Origin: Phycisphaerae bacterium
GTDB taxonomy: Bacteria > Planctomycetota > Phycisphaerae > Sedimentisphaerales > Anaerohalosphaeraceae
DNA: 37,847 nt
NCBI GenBank assembly: GCA_018433925.1
Contig: JAHDQI010000019.1
Coordinates: 1-37,847, forward strand
Direction of reading: 5' to 3'
Shown here piece after piece: positions 16,522 through 24,701 of the stretch. A program made the translations under genes and the position numbers. The notes under the pieces are model-generated. The model did not search any database and was not told the DNA's origin. It saw nothing but the letters and a program-made list of their open reading frames with translations. Position 1 is the stretch's first letter; each line of letters opens with the position of its first letter.

Positions 16522-17388
16522 TCAAGGGTTCCGGGACGACATTGATTCAATCAACTCCTTGGTCTCCTGAATATGAGATTTCGAGGACGCACCGAACACG
16601 ATGGACTCGATTTTTTCCTGATTGCAGATATATTCTACGGCTTCACGGGGAGCGATGGCGCCGGAAGCAAAGATCGACATCGCCACCGGCCGGAATTTCC
16701 GCTCCCGGATCGTTTTTTCGTATAATTCGATTCCTCCACACATACGAAATCCGATTTTATTAACGGAACTGCAAATAATCGGATTTTCAATTCCGCATTC
16801 TTCCAGCAGATCCAGCAGGCGGGGAAGATTCATCGTAAAGAAGGCCGGTTCGGCCCTGTATCGATTTCGTATATGATCCGCATACGACTTAAAAACATCT
16901 TTCAATTCCAGGCCCAGCAGAAGATCAGTCACAACGTTCTGCAAAAAAATGACTTCCGTGTTCAGGCCTTCAAACATCTTCATTTCCGCATCGACCATGA
17001 GTTTCATCATAGCGATAAAATCTTTGGTCGCCAGCGCCTTACCCCCTGTGAACAGAGTGCCCAGGAAACTGCCCGGGATGTATTTTTTGACCGCTCCCAG
17101 AATTCCCAGTTCGGTTACGGCATTGGCGTATTTATGTGCATAAGGCATGCCCGGATAAAACTTGAACTCCCCATAACGATCCGGGCGAGCCCGCATATAT
17201 TCGCAGACATCCGCAATCCGATCATGTGTTGTGCACATAAACGTCCGGATGCCCAGGTCGTAAGCTGTATCCAGTACTCGAAGGATAGAGGCAACATCCC
17301 GAAATTTCATGGCTTGATTACGGGCCTTTTCCTCTGACATATGATTGATTCCGAAGAACTGATTGTCACCAAATAGAATGCGATCCAC
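16522..17388 (-). CDS. Aldo/keto reductase-like TIM-barrel protein, role unknown
   Basis: This 288-aa soluble protein starts MDRILFGDNQFFGINHMS and has SILRVLDTAYDLGIRTFMCT, similar to the first barrel strands of aldo/keto reductases. It ends with IESIVFGASSKSHIQET, like their C-terminal cofactor strand. The usual catalytic Tyr after 'DTAxxYG' is not seen; the segment reads DTAYDLGIRTFMCTTHDRIA. An ordinary reductase activity is therefore doubtful. Proteins of this sort occur in polysaccharide loci. It sits 3 bp after the Gfo/Idh/MocA gene and just before the Alg14/13 pair, so it may act on a sugar with the oxidoreductase. No start conflict is evident. Confidence 0.7.
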   Translation of the reverse strand: MDRILFGDNQFFGINHMSEEKARNQAMKFRDVASILRVLDTAYDLGIRTFMCTTHDRIADVCEYMRARPDRYGEFKFYPGMPYAHKYANAVTELGILGAVKKYIPGSFLGTLFTGGKALATKDFIAMMKLMVDAEMKMFEGLNTEVIFLQNVVTDLLLGLELKDVFKSYADHIRNRYRAEPAFFTMNLPRLLDLLEECGIENPIICSSVNKIGFRMCGGIELYEKTIRERKFRPVAMSIFASGAIAPREAVEYICNQEKIESIVFGASSKSHIQETKELIESMSSRNP

Positions 17389-17391
17389 GGT

Positions 17392-18408
17392 TTATCTCCT
17401 TTGCTCTGCATCTTGAATGATCCATTCCAAAACCTGGTCCGTCTGGAAGGCCTCTTCAAATGAATTGATATTCTGAATGTCTCCGCTTTTGATTTTTTGC
17501 ACAAAATAATCAATCTGGGCGGAATACTCTTCTCCCCGCAAATAGAAATACACCGGCCGGGTCAATTCGGTGGTATAGAGAATATTCCATCCCTTCTGCA
17601 GGCTGCCCCGCCCTTCCTCACGAAGATAGATTTTGCATTCCTGTCGATCTGAAATAATCTTGCCCCGGGTTCCATAAGCCGTGACCTGAGTGGACATTTT
17701 TCGATACGCTTCATCGCTCCAGTTCACAGACAATTGACCGGTCACCTCATTTTTCAAAAAAAGGGTCGCATAGACCGCATCTTCGACTGTTTTCGAATAA
17801 ATCGATTTAAGCACGCTGCCGCCGACCCGCACAGGTCGGCCGATCAGATATTGTATCAAGTTAACAGCATGAGAAGCATAATCATGAAGGCAGCCGCCGC
17901 CCTCGGCCTTCTGGGCACGCCAGGTCATTCCTTTCGGACGCAGGACTACAGGACCGTATGCCTCAGCGGTAAAATGATATACCGGCCCGATAATTTCCTC
18001 CGCCAGCAGTTCCTGCATTTTTGCAAATGCCCCAACAAACCGAAAATGATAGCCCACCTGATTAACCCGGTTATTGTTACGGGCACATTCAATCAGCCGT
18101 CTCCCATCCTCCAAATCCAGGCAAAAAGGCTTCTCAACAAAGACATGCAATCCCTGCTCCATGGCAAATTGTACAATCTCAGCATGGGTTGAGGTGGGCG
18201 TCGAGACAACGACACAATCCAGGTCTTCCCGTTCGATCATGGATTTATAGTCTTTGTACGGCCGGGCCCCTGCATACTGTTCAATCGCACTGAGCACAAA
18301 GCCGGAGGTATCGCAAACTGCACTGACGGTCACGTCCGGATGTGCATTGATGATGGAATAATGAGAAAGTCCCATTTTTCCCAATCCAATCAGACCTGCT
18401 TTGATCAT
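17392..18408 (-). CDS. Gfo/Idh/MocA-family sugar oxidoreductase
   Basis: This 338-aa protein has an N-terminal Rossmann fold (AGLIGLGKMGLSHY, 4-17) and the family motif VFVEKPFCLD (Lys in EKP, about residue 95). The C-terminal alpha/beta part contains GGCLHDYASHAVNLIQYLIG with the expected D-x-x-x-H pair. These enzymes oxidise or reduce sugars or sugar nucleotides with NAD(P), for example in making UDP-3-keto sugars for capsules. The substrate is unknown. It is the first gene after the 218-bp gap that follows the PEP-CTERM gene. I see no clear promoter in that gap. Confidence 0.9.
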   Translation of the reverse strand: MIKAGLIGLGKMGLSHYSIINAHPDVTVSAVCDTSGFVLSAIEQYAGARPYKDYKSMIEREDLDCVVVSTPTSTHAEIVQFAMEQGLHVFVEKPFCLDLEDGRRLIECARNNNRVNQVGYHFRFVGAFAKMQELLAEEIIGPVYHFTAEAYGPVVLRPKGMTWRAQKAEGGGCLHDYASHAVNLIQYLIGRPVRVGGSVLKSIYSKTVEDAVYATLFLKNEVTGQLSVNWSDEAYRKMSTQVTAYGTRGKIISDRQECKIYLREEGRGSLQKGWNILYTTELTRPVYFYLRGEEYSAQIDYFVQKIKSGDIQNINSFEEAFQTDQVLEWIIQDAEQRR

Positions 18409-18626
18409 TCGATTTCTCCATAAGGGATGTTTCTGGCAATCTCATTTCTGCGGCCGAGGAGGCCGACACACAATGATCGACAAAGAAAAAATATGCCCAA
18501 ATCGCTCTCTGGCCTGCCCGACCAACAGGACAGGTTCTACACATCGGCGAGTGAAAAACAGGGACAAGAAGCACTCTGTATAATGCTGGTTCAGCCACCC
18601 GGCGGGAAACAGCGGCGGAAAAATGT

Positions 18627-19310
18627 CTATTGTCTTTGATATCGCATGAGTACGATCCCAATTCCCAAAAGCAGCAACATGCAGGGCTCCGGAATAATGG
18701 TCACTGCAATGGTATTAACAAGATCACCCGATGTTGAACTGTCTCCGAAGGAATAACACTCAAGGACCAGTGAATACTCATGAGAAGGGTTGACTTCATA
18801 AGCTTTGAAAAGATCTATTCCTTCTCTGGAAACCGGGTCGGAAGTCCATTGCTCTAAAACGGACGGCACTGTCAGATTAGAAAACGAGAAAGCGGCCATT
18901 CCCTCCCACATTGCGGTAGTCGACGGGGAAGAAAAGGCGACATATAAAGTCTCGATAGTCGGCTTGAAGATATACGTTGATTTGGCATGTGCGTATGTGG
19001 TCATCCCTGCCTGCAAGGTTCCCACGGCAAAGGTAGAGACGGAAAACCCCCCCACGCTGGCGCCGGCCGCGGGATCGATTCGAATTTCTTCAGAGCCATA
19101 AGACCAAACTCCATAACTCTGCTCATCAAAAATAAATTGCCCAAAATCGTCCGGGTAAAGCAAGTCAAATGAGGAACTCGAATCAATGTCCGCATTGGTA
19201 TTGCCTTGAATCCAATGGACCTGTTCGGAAATGATAATCGGCCCGGCCCCCCCTGCCTGCATCGATAAACAACCGCACAAAAAAAAGAGTCTGATCAGAA
19301 TGGCTTTCAT
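18627..19310 (-). CDS. PEP-CTERM protein
   Basis: This 227-aa protein has a signal peptide (MKAILIRLFFLCGCLSMQAG), a beta-rich Ser/Thr-rich extracellular body and a classic tail IPEPCMLLLLGIGIVLMRYQRQ, that is P-E-P, a hydrophobic helix and a basic end. It is a likely substrate of the exosortase at 10222-12216 and may become a surface or EPS-matrix protein. The ATG at 19308-19310 is chosen over a GTG at 19364, because the promoter at 19370-19398 would start the transcript at about 19363. It sits inside the biosynthetic cluster but has promoter-like sequences of its own. Unlike the pair at 344-1568 it carries the canonical P-E-P. Confidence 0.88.
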   Translation of the reverse strand: MKAILIRLFFLCGCLSMQAGGAGPIIISEQVHWIQGNTNADIDSSSSFDLLYPDDFGQFIFDEQSYGVWSYGSEEIRIDPAAGASVGGFSVSTFAVGTLQAGMTTYAHAKSTYIFKPTIETLYVAFSSPSTTAMWEGMAAFSFSNLTVPSVLEQWTSDPVSREGIDLFKAYEVNPSHEYSLVLECYSFGDSSTSGDLVNTIAVTIIPEPCMLLLLGIGIVLMRYQRQ

Positions 19311-19369
19311 TGATCTTTCTTCCGCCACAAACCCTCTGTTCGTTTTCGTCCCCGTTAATAACACAAATA

Positions 19370-19398
19370 ATTATACCCTATTTCAGAAAAAAATACAA
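19370..19398 (-). promoter_or_regulatory. Sigma70-type promoter for the PEP-CTERM gene
   Basis: On the minus strand TTGTAT (19393-19398) and TATAAT (19370-19375, exact consensus) are separated by 17 bp. The predicted transcript start near 19363 gives a ~53-nt leader before the ATG at 19310. Confidence 0.6.
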
Positions 19399-19427
19399 GC
19401 TTAAAAAAGATCACTGTTATCTACTGT

Positions 19428-19458
19428 CTTATAATCATATCGGTATCCCGATTGTCAA
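19428..19458 (-). promoter_or_regulatory. Second upstream promoter with 19-bp spacer and internal dyad
   Basis: On the minus strand an exact TTGACA (19453-19458) is followed after 19 bp by TATAAG (19428-19433). The spacer holds the inverted repeat ATCGG-N4-CCGAT (19439-19452). A long spacer with a dyad is the layout of MerR-family-activated promoters. No MerR-type gene is in the window. Confidence 0.4.
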
Positions 19459-19493
19459 GATAAAAACAGGGTTCATTCGGTGGAAACATCATC

Positions 19494-20414
19494 TCAAGAC
19501 GTTTTTTCTTTCTTGTCGATCTTCATCTCTTCGGGAATTTGGTTATATTTTGTTAATCGCTGCCAGTGTTCCCGGCGGATAAACCGAACAAGTTGATCCG
19601 GAATCTGCCTTTTCTCAAACAACATATAACCATATAGAAATCCCAGAATACGGGCTATTCCGGATAACACAGGTGGATATTCTCTCAGGCAACGCCGAAG
19701 CGATTTTAGAATCAAGAACAAAGGATGTGCCGCCAGACCCCACTCACAAAGTCCATGACGAAACCGTATGGTTAAAATATTGGAGCCGTGGCCGGTTCCC
19801 ACCGGCTTATTATGGACCGCTATAAGGTCGGGAAAAGACCATGCCTTCCAGCCCCTCATGCGAGCGGCAAAGCAGGCACAGGTATCTTCTCCTCCGTATT
19901 TCATCGGTACAAATCCGCCAATCTCTTCATAACATTGCCTACGAAAAACCATCAGGGCCTTGGGGGTGGACCGACGGTCATTTAAAATGTTTCTCATTTT
20001 ACCCTTCACATTGTCCACATAAACACCTGAAGAGATTCCAAGATGGGGATCTGCCTCGAATTCGCCCAAAAGCGTCTCATAATATCTCCTTGGAAGACTG
20101 ATGTCCGCATCCAAAATCGCCAGGCAGTCAAACGATTCCTTCCGAAGAATATCAAATCCCTCCATAATGGCATACACATTACTGCTGTAATAACTTTGTC
20201 CGGCGACTCTTGTCCTTGCGTGATAGCGAATCCATGGATATCGTTGGGCATACTCCTTAATGATAAAACCAGTTTGATCATCGGAACCATCGTCTACAAT
20301 CAGCCAGATCAAAGGGAGGCAGGTTTGCTTTATAACACACTCGATCGTCTCCCCAATATATCGAGCTTCATTGTAAGCAGGTGTTATAATAACATATTGA
20401 ATGGACTCCGGCAT
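19494..20414 (-). CDS. Family 2 glycosyltransferase
   Basis: This 306-aa GT-A enzyme has VIITPAYNEARYIGETI at the N-terminus, IVDDGSDDQT for nucleotide binding, and the metal-binding CLAILDADISLP. GGEDTCACFAARMRGWK is the acceptor/catalytic region. A hydrophobic stretch near the C-terminus (about 240-265) may associate with the membrane. It transfers a sugar from an NDP-sugar to the growing lipid-linked glycan on the cytoplasmic side. AAGGG about 9 nt before the ATG supports the start. It lies 43 bp after the GNAT gene. Confidence 0.9.
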   Translation of the reverse strand: MPESIQYVIITPAYNEARYIGETIECVIKQTCLPLIWLIVDDGSDDQTGFIIKEYAQRYPWIRYHARTRVAGQSYYSSNVYAIMEGFDILRKESFDCLAILDADISLPRRYYETLLGEFEADPHLGISSGVYVDNVKGKMRNILNDRRSTPKALMVFRRQCYEEIGGFVPMKYGGEDTCACFAARMRGWKAWSFPDLIAVHNKPVGTGHGSNILTIRFRHGLCEWGLAAHPLFLILKSLRRCLREYPPVLSGIARILGFLYGYMLFEKRQIPDQLVRFIRREHWQRLTKYNQIPEEMKIDKKEKTS

Positions 20415-20457
20415 CAGCGAATACCCTTATCAGTGGGGTTCATGAGTTTTTCCGATT

Positions 20458-21120
20458 TCAGTCCTTGTTTAAATAAGGAACCAAAGAGCTCCAAAAGGTA
20501 ATCCGGCGATTTCGACGTATTTTTTTTTGCGCCGTTCCCATCGGCTGGAAACTGGTTTTTGCCAGCGATTTCTGTTCCGCCAGATTGCTTACCCGTGTCT
20601 CAATATAAGCACGCACCAGGCCCCGCTCCGAAAGATCATGAAGGACCGTTTCAATGAGAACCGGATTGATTCCCTGGCCCCGGTATTCAGGGAAAATAAC
20701 ATTGTTAAAAACATGCACATCTTCGGGGGTCAAAAAATAGTAAAAGGGTTCGACTGTATCTCCAACCAGGGTCCAGACCATCCCTGCAAACTGATCTTTA
20801 TAATAAACAAACCAGGCCGAAGCGCCGCGGCCAAACCGCTCAGCCAGTTGCGGCCCAATCAGATTTCTGCCGATCTGATCGAACAATGTACTCTTTTCAT
20901 CCGGAGTCAACTGGTCAGCCGTTTTTCTTTCAACGACCCGGATTTCATTTTGAACAGGGAGATTCCGGCTTTTCAGAGGGATCAGATTTGCGTAATAAAC
21001 AACGTCCGGCTCAGGAAACATCCCCTCTTTTATTTTAATACAAACCTGTTTTGCGGATTTCCACAACCCGTGCTTCCGGTAATACAAAACCGCTTTTTCT
21101 TTCCAGAAAACCAATCTCAT
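20458..21120 (-). CDS. GNAT-family N-acetyltransferase
   Basis: This 220-aa protein has the GNAT core in its C-terminal half: FYYFLTPEDVHVFNNVIFPEYRGQGI supplies beta-4 and the acetyl-CoA loop (R-G-Q-G-I-N), followed by NPVLIETVLHDL and ARVSNLAEQKSLAK-like packing. The N-terminal ~70 residues are not assigned. It may acetylate an amino sugar of the EPS unit or act in precursor formation. Its ATG overlaps the stop of the preceding GT2 gene as TGATG, indicating translational coupling. Confidence 0.82.
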   Translation of the reverse strand: MRLVFWKEKAVLYYRKHGLWKSAKQVCIKIKEGMFPEPDVVYYANLIPLKSRNLPVQNEIRVVERKTADQLTPDEKSTLFDQIGRNLIGPQLAERFGRGASAWFVYYKDQFAGMVWTLVGDTVEPFYYFLTPEDVHVFNNVIFPEYRGQGINPVLIETVLHDLSERGLVRAYIETRVSNLAEQKSLAKTSFQPMGTAQKKIRRNRRITFWSSLVPYLNKD

Positions 21121-22121
21121 CAGGAACAGCTCCGAGGATTCGCTGATTCGTACTCTCCGCCGGCCCCCGGCTTTTTGATCCGAGAAAAAACCGACTGGAT
21201 TCCGATTGTCAGAGAGTTCAGCTTTTCTTTATACAGACCTCGTTTCGCCCTCCAGGCCGGAAAAAACGTACCGCCATACAGCAAACCCCGCAAGGGCCAG
21301 CGAAGGGCATGCCGCAGAAGAAAAAGTACACGAAAACCAAACGCAGCCGGCCCTGCATGGTGTTTTTGCCAATATCGCAGCGTGGAAAGACAATATTCCC
21401 GGTAAAAACGCGTTGGGGCTTTCGATGAACTGCCGCCTCCGTAATGAATGACTCGGGCCTCCGGATGAAAAAAAATCTTCCATCCGGCATCCCGAAACCG
21501 CCTGCACCAGTCGACTTCCTCGCTGTACATAAAAAAGGATTCATCCATGGAACCCACCTGTTCCAGCGCTTCCCTGCGAACCATCAGAAACGCCCCCACC
21601 AGAACATCCACTGCCCTGATGGAGTCATGTCTGAAATAGCCCATGTGCTCTCCGCTCAGAAACGAGACGCCGCCAAAAAGCTGTGTCAATCCGACCGCCG
21701 GACAAAAAGTATTCCATAACGAAGGAAACTTTCTGCACGACCACTGGACCGTTCGATCCTTCCATAGCAGCTTCGGGCCGATGATCCCCACATCGGGGTG
21801 CGCATCCATATAGGTCGTCAGAATCTGCAAACAATCGTCCAAAATCACCACATCCGAGTTGACCAGGCAGACATAACGGCCCTCAGCTAACGCAATTCCG
21901 ACATTGTTCCCGCGGGCAAAGCCGAGATTTTCTCTGTTTTCAACTATCACAACGCTCGGGAACCGCTGCCGAACCGCTTCCACAGAACCATCTTCTGAAG
22001 CATTGTCAACCAGAATGACTTGCACCCGGCTCTCTCCGGCTGTTTGATAGATTGAACCAATACAGTCCAGCACCATCTGGCGGGTGTTCCAGTTGACTAT
22101 CACAACCGACAGATCGGTCAT
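21120..22121 (-). CDS. Family 2 glycosyltransferase (rhamnosyltransferase-like)
   Basis: This 333-aa protein has SVVIVNWNTRQMVLDCI, ILVDNASEDGSVE, ENLGFARGNNVGI and VCLVNSDVVILDD (metal-binding). GAFLMVRREALEQVGSMDE and YSEEVDWCRRFRDAGW match the WbbL-like, rhamnosyltransferase-type GT2 group. The donor sugar cannot be fixed from sequence. The ATG at 22119-22121 overlaps the stop of the FemAB-like gene as ATGA and has GGAGAAAGG upstream; an in-frame start at 22139 is less likely. It extends the repeat unit on the cytoplasmic face. Confidence 0.9.
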   Translation of the reverse strand: MTDLSVVIVNWNTRQMVLDCIGSIYQTAGESRVQVILVDNASEDGSVEAVRQRFPSVVIVENRENLGFARGNNVGIALAEGRYVCLVNSDVVILDDCLQILTTYMDAHPDVGIIGPKLLWKDRTVQWSCRKFPSLWNTFCPAVGLTQLFGGVSFLSGEHMGYFRHDSIRAVDVLVGAFLMVRREALEQVGSMDESFFMYSEEVDWCRRFRDAGWKIFFHPEARVIHYGGGSSSKAPTRFYREYCLSTLRYWQKHHAGPAAFGFRVLFLLRHALRWPLRGLLYGGTFFPAWRAKRGLYKEKLNSLTIGIQSVFSRIKKPGAGGEYESANPRSCS

Positions 22122-23152
22122 TGCGATGCCTTTCTCCATTCATGAATGCGGCTTAAAACCTTCCAGATCCGAGCCGCAAGCGGATTGGCGTAGGCCTCCA
22201 GGCAACCCACTTGAAAAACCTCGTCGCCTCCAATACGTTTTTTAAATTGATAGACCGAGGCGTTCTTTGCCGGATCCACTCCGCCCATATCATACCGCTT
22301 CATTCCCGCCCGTCTGGCCGCCAGAAAGGTTTCCCACCAAACCAGGTAGGAAGCATTGATTTCAAGACCCCGCTGGCTGGTCGACTGGAACAAACCCAGG
22401 CAGGTATCTCCCAGGTAACTGTTCACATCCACTGACAGCGGCTCTCCTTTTTCCGAAATAATCACGGCATTCATTTTTTGATCCGTAAGCAGTTGTTCCT
22501 GAGTGCGTATATATTCCTCCAAGTCCAATCCGCGAAATTGCTTCTTTTTTTGGGAATAACGATACAGATTATCTAATACATGAAGATACTTCATGTCATT
22601 GCTTTCTGATACGGTCAATCCTTCCTGCTGGGCTTTTTTTAGCGTAGCACGCCACTTGCGATGCAGCTTCTTATACATCGCCTCCTCTGAAAGATCCAGT
22701 GGAAACAAAAACGTATGATACGGCCGCACAAAAGAAACAGGAGTCCAGCCGGCCTGCTTAACATCCTCATCCCAGGAGGGCGGGACCTCATTTGTGTAAA
22801 GATTGGGAACAATTCGAAGTACCTGGACTGTATCAGGAACCAGCGCAGAACGAAAACGCTCAAGGGATTCTATCGGAACAGTATCCAGCCGATCTGTTTT
22901 CCGCATGATCGGCCCCCACTGTACATATCCAATCTTCATGGATATCAGTGGTATCCGGATAATGCGAATCTGAGCCATCAGGCAGGGCTCATTTTTATAC
23001 AACAGACAAATCCGGCGAAGAGAGTGCCCCTGCCTCTCCGCCCGCACCTGCAAATAGGCCCAGGACTGATATAAATTATAGTCACGGAAATGATCCGCCT
23101 GCCGCTCCCATTCTTCCTGGGTAAAGCTCTCTTGCTGACTCCAGTCTGTCAT
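22118..23152 (-). CDS. FemAB-like acyl/aminoacyl transferase of EPS/exosortase loci
   Basis: This 344-aa protein has the double-GNAT fold typical of FemAB relatives: LYQSWAYLQVRAERQGH, PISMKIGYVQWGPIM-like core strands, KLHRKWRATLKKAQQEGL and YLVWWETFLAARRAGMKRYDMGGVD. The ending YQFKKRIGGDEV is diagnostic of the family ('FKxxFGG'). FemAB-like proteins recur in PEP-CTERM/EPS clusters; their reaction there is not established. I took the ATG at 23150-23152, which overlaps the preceding stop as ATGA; the frame extends to a TTG at 23200. Confidence 0.88.
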   Translation of the reverse strand: MTDWSQQESFTQEEWERQADHFRDYNLYQSWAYLQVRAERQGHSLRRICLLYKNEPCLMAQIRIIRIPLISMKIGYVQWGPIMRKTDRLDTVPIESLERFRSALVPDTVQVLRIVPNLYTNEVPPSWDEDVKQAGWTPVSFVRPYHTFLFPLDLSEEAMYKKLHRKWRATLKKAQQEGLTVSESNDMKYLHVLDNLYRYSQKKKQFRGLDLEEYIRTQEQLLTDQKMNAVIISEKGEPLSVDVNSYLGDTCLGLFQSTSQRGLEINASYLVWWETFLAARRAGMKRYDMGGVDPAKNASVYQFKKRIGGDEVFQVGCLEAYANPLAARIWKVLSRIHEWRKASQ

Positions 23153-23943
23153 GACAGTTTTTTCGATTGTCGAAGTCTCTTTTTCATTTTTCGAAGCCAA
23201 TCGCTGGCCTGATAAGCCCCCATTGCCTTCAAACGAAAGGTAAACAACCCGTCTCCCGGTGAAACGGAAAATCTCCCGATAGCCATGGGGTCTGTTTGGG
23301 CATAGATCATTCGAGGATCCACCGTAAAACCCAGTGTATATCCGGCTTTCTTTGCCTCCTGAAGTACGGTATGATTGTAATCTCCATGTGGATAACTGAC
23401 CGCTTCAATTTCTCTCCCAAGAAGCGCCCCGAGCCGACGCCGAGATTCCACTAATTCTTCCCGCATCCGGCCGGTATCCAGTTTGGACAAAAATGGATGC
23501 GACAGCGTATGTGAGTACAAAGCAAAACCCCTTTCTTGCAGACATCTAAGCTCTTCAATATCCAGGACCGTTTCTTCCTGGTCTCCCGCCTGCTCCAGCA
23601 GACTCCAGTCCGGCTTGCGGCCGAGAAGGCCGACCGGAACAAAAATAGAGGCCTTCAGGCCCAGCCGTTCAAGGACCGGGACGGCCTGGTCGCGTACCGA
23701 GACAAACGCATCGTCAAAGGTAATTGCAATGATCGGTTTTGAACCCGGTAATCCCTCAAAAATTCGGCATAGAGGAATAACCTGACAGTGTTTTGCCAGA
23801 TATTCCATCTGCTTTTCAAATGACTTTTTTTCCTGCTTTTTAATACTGTGATAATACAATACCACACGTCCTGTCGGCCGGAAATGCAGCTTTAAACAAA
23901 AGGCATAAAATGCGGCACAGATGAATTCTATTATTTTTTTCAT
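23149..23943 (-). CDS. Polysaccharide deacetylase (NodB family)
   Basis: This 264-aa protein has the NodB motifs: VVLYYHSI, AITFDDA (Asp-Asp near 77-78), SHTLSHP (metal His pair, 144-150) and SYPHGDYN (183-190). A weak hydrophobic N-terminus (IIEFICAAFYAFCLKL) may anchor it to the membrane. A deacetylase of this group is a standard partner in exosortase/EPS loci. It should remove N-acetyl or O-acetyl groups from the glycan. It precedes the FemAB-like gene with a 4-bp overlap. Confidence 0.92.
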   Translation of the reverse strand: MKKIIEFICAAFYAFCLKLHFRPTGRVVLYYHSIKKQEKKSFEKQMEYLAKHCQVIPLCRIFEGLPGSKPIIAITFDDAFVSVRDQAVPVLERLGLKASIFVPVGLLGRKPDWSLLEQAGDQEETVLDIEELRCLQERGFALYSHTLSHPFLSKLDTGRMREELVESRRRLGALLGREIEAVSYPHGDYNHTVLQEAKKAGYTLGFTVDPRMIYAQTDPMAIGRFSVSPGDGLFTFRLKAMGAYQASDWLRKMKKRLRQSKKLS

Positions 23944-23985
23944 TCAAGTGTTATAATCCGAGCCGGATTTCTCCTGACCCCGCTG

Positions 23986-24687
23986 TTATCCAAAAAACTC
24001 ATCGATACGAGACGGCCGAAGCTGCCCTTTGGTTTCCGATAAGACCAGATGCATACAGGTAAGAATCTTTTTTTCTGTGTCAGGATCTTTTCTCTCGAAA
24101 TCATGAGCCAAAACCACGGCACCGCCTTGCCGGAGAATAAGAGAAGGAAGCGATTCAGGGGGACGTTCATCACAAATCCAGGTGTCCTGAAAATCAAATG
24201 TCCAAAATACCAATGGAATTCGATGAATCCACAAATAAATCAAAACAGCAAGATTAACCTTTCCATAAGGCGGCCGGAAACAATACCTGCGTGGCCCCGT
24301 ACAAACTGAATCGAGAGCGAGAAAACCTTTCCGAATATCTGCAATGGATTCCCAGGGCCATACTTTCCAGTAATGAATGTGCTCATATCCGTGCGAACCG
24401 ATTTGATGCCCCTGCTGTTCTATCCGGCGGATCAGATCCGCATGGTCTTTTACCTTTTTTCCAAGCACAAAAAAAGTGGCTGGGGCATCATAGTCTTTCA
24501 GGGCATCAAGGATCCGAGGAGTTAGGGTCTGGCCCGGACCATCATCAAAGGTAAAAAAAACTCTCTTGGAATCGTGCATTCTTCGCTTTAAAAAAAATCG
24601 CAATCCCCGACAATACAGGTAAGGGAAAAAAAAGTACAGAAAGAATAAAAAACCGATCCCTAAAATACTGTATAGAAAAATATGCAT
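23986..24687 (-). CDS. Second polysaccharide deacetylase (NodB family), membrane-anchored
   Basis: This 233-aa protein begins with a strong membrane segment (IFLYSILGIGFLFFLYFFFP). The NodB domain follows: FFTFDDGPG (44-52), APATFFVLG, SHGYEHIH (98-105), FRPPYGK (137-143) and VVLAHD (191-196). This set is closer to the peptidoglycan/chitin-oligosaccharide deacetylase group than the neighbouring paralogue. I start it at the ATG 24685-24687, 14 bp after the polymerase gene. A longer in-frame reading to 24933 overlaps that gene by over 230 bp and looks spurious. GGAG is too close to this ATG to be a good Shine-Dalgarno, so the start is not certain. Confidence 0.88.
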   Translation of the reverse strand: MHIFLYSILGIGFLFFLYFFFPYLYCRGLRFFLKRRMHDSKRVFFTFDDGPGQTLTPRILDALKDYDAPATFFVLGKKVKDHADLIRRIEQQGHQIGSHGYEHIHYWKVWPWESIADIRKGFLALDSVCTGPRRYCFRPPYGKVNLAVLIYLWIHRIPLVFWTFDFQDTWICDERPPESLPSLILRQGGAVVLAHDFERKDPDTEKKILTCMHLVLSETKGQLRPSRIDEFFG

Positions 24688-24701
24688 ACTCCATTCAGAA
24701 T

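Noticed and set aside
18451-18465. CGGCC-N5-GGCCG dyad in the gap before the Gfo/Idh gene
   Set aside because: It has no T-run for a terminator and no promoter boxes around it; the arms are only five bases.
18281-18661. 126-codon minus-strand frame across the gap between the PEP-CTERM and Gfo/Idh genes
   Set aside because: It overlaps the start of the well-supported Gfo/Idh/MocA gene and the end of the PEP-CTERM gene in another frame. Its Cys/Arg/Ser-rich composition looks like a shadow frame.
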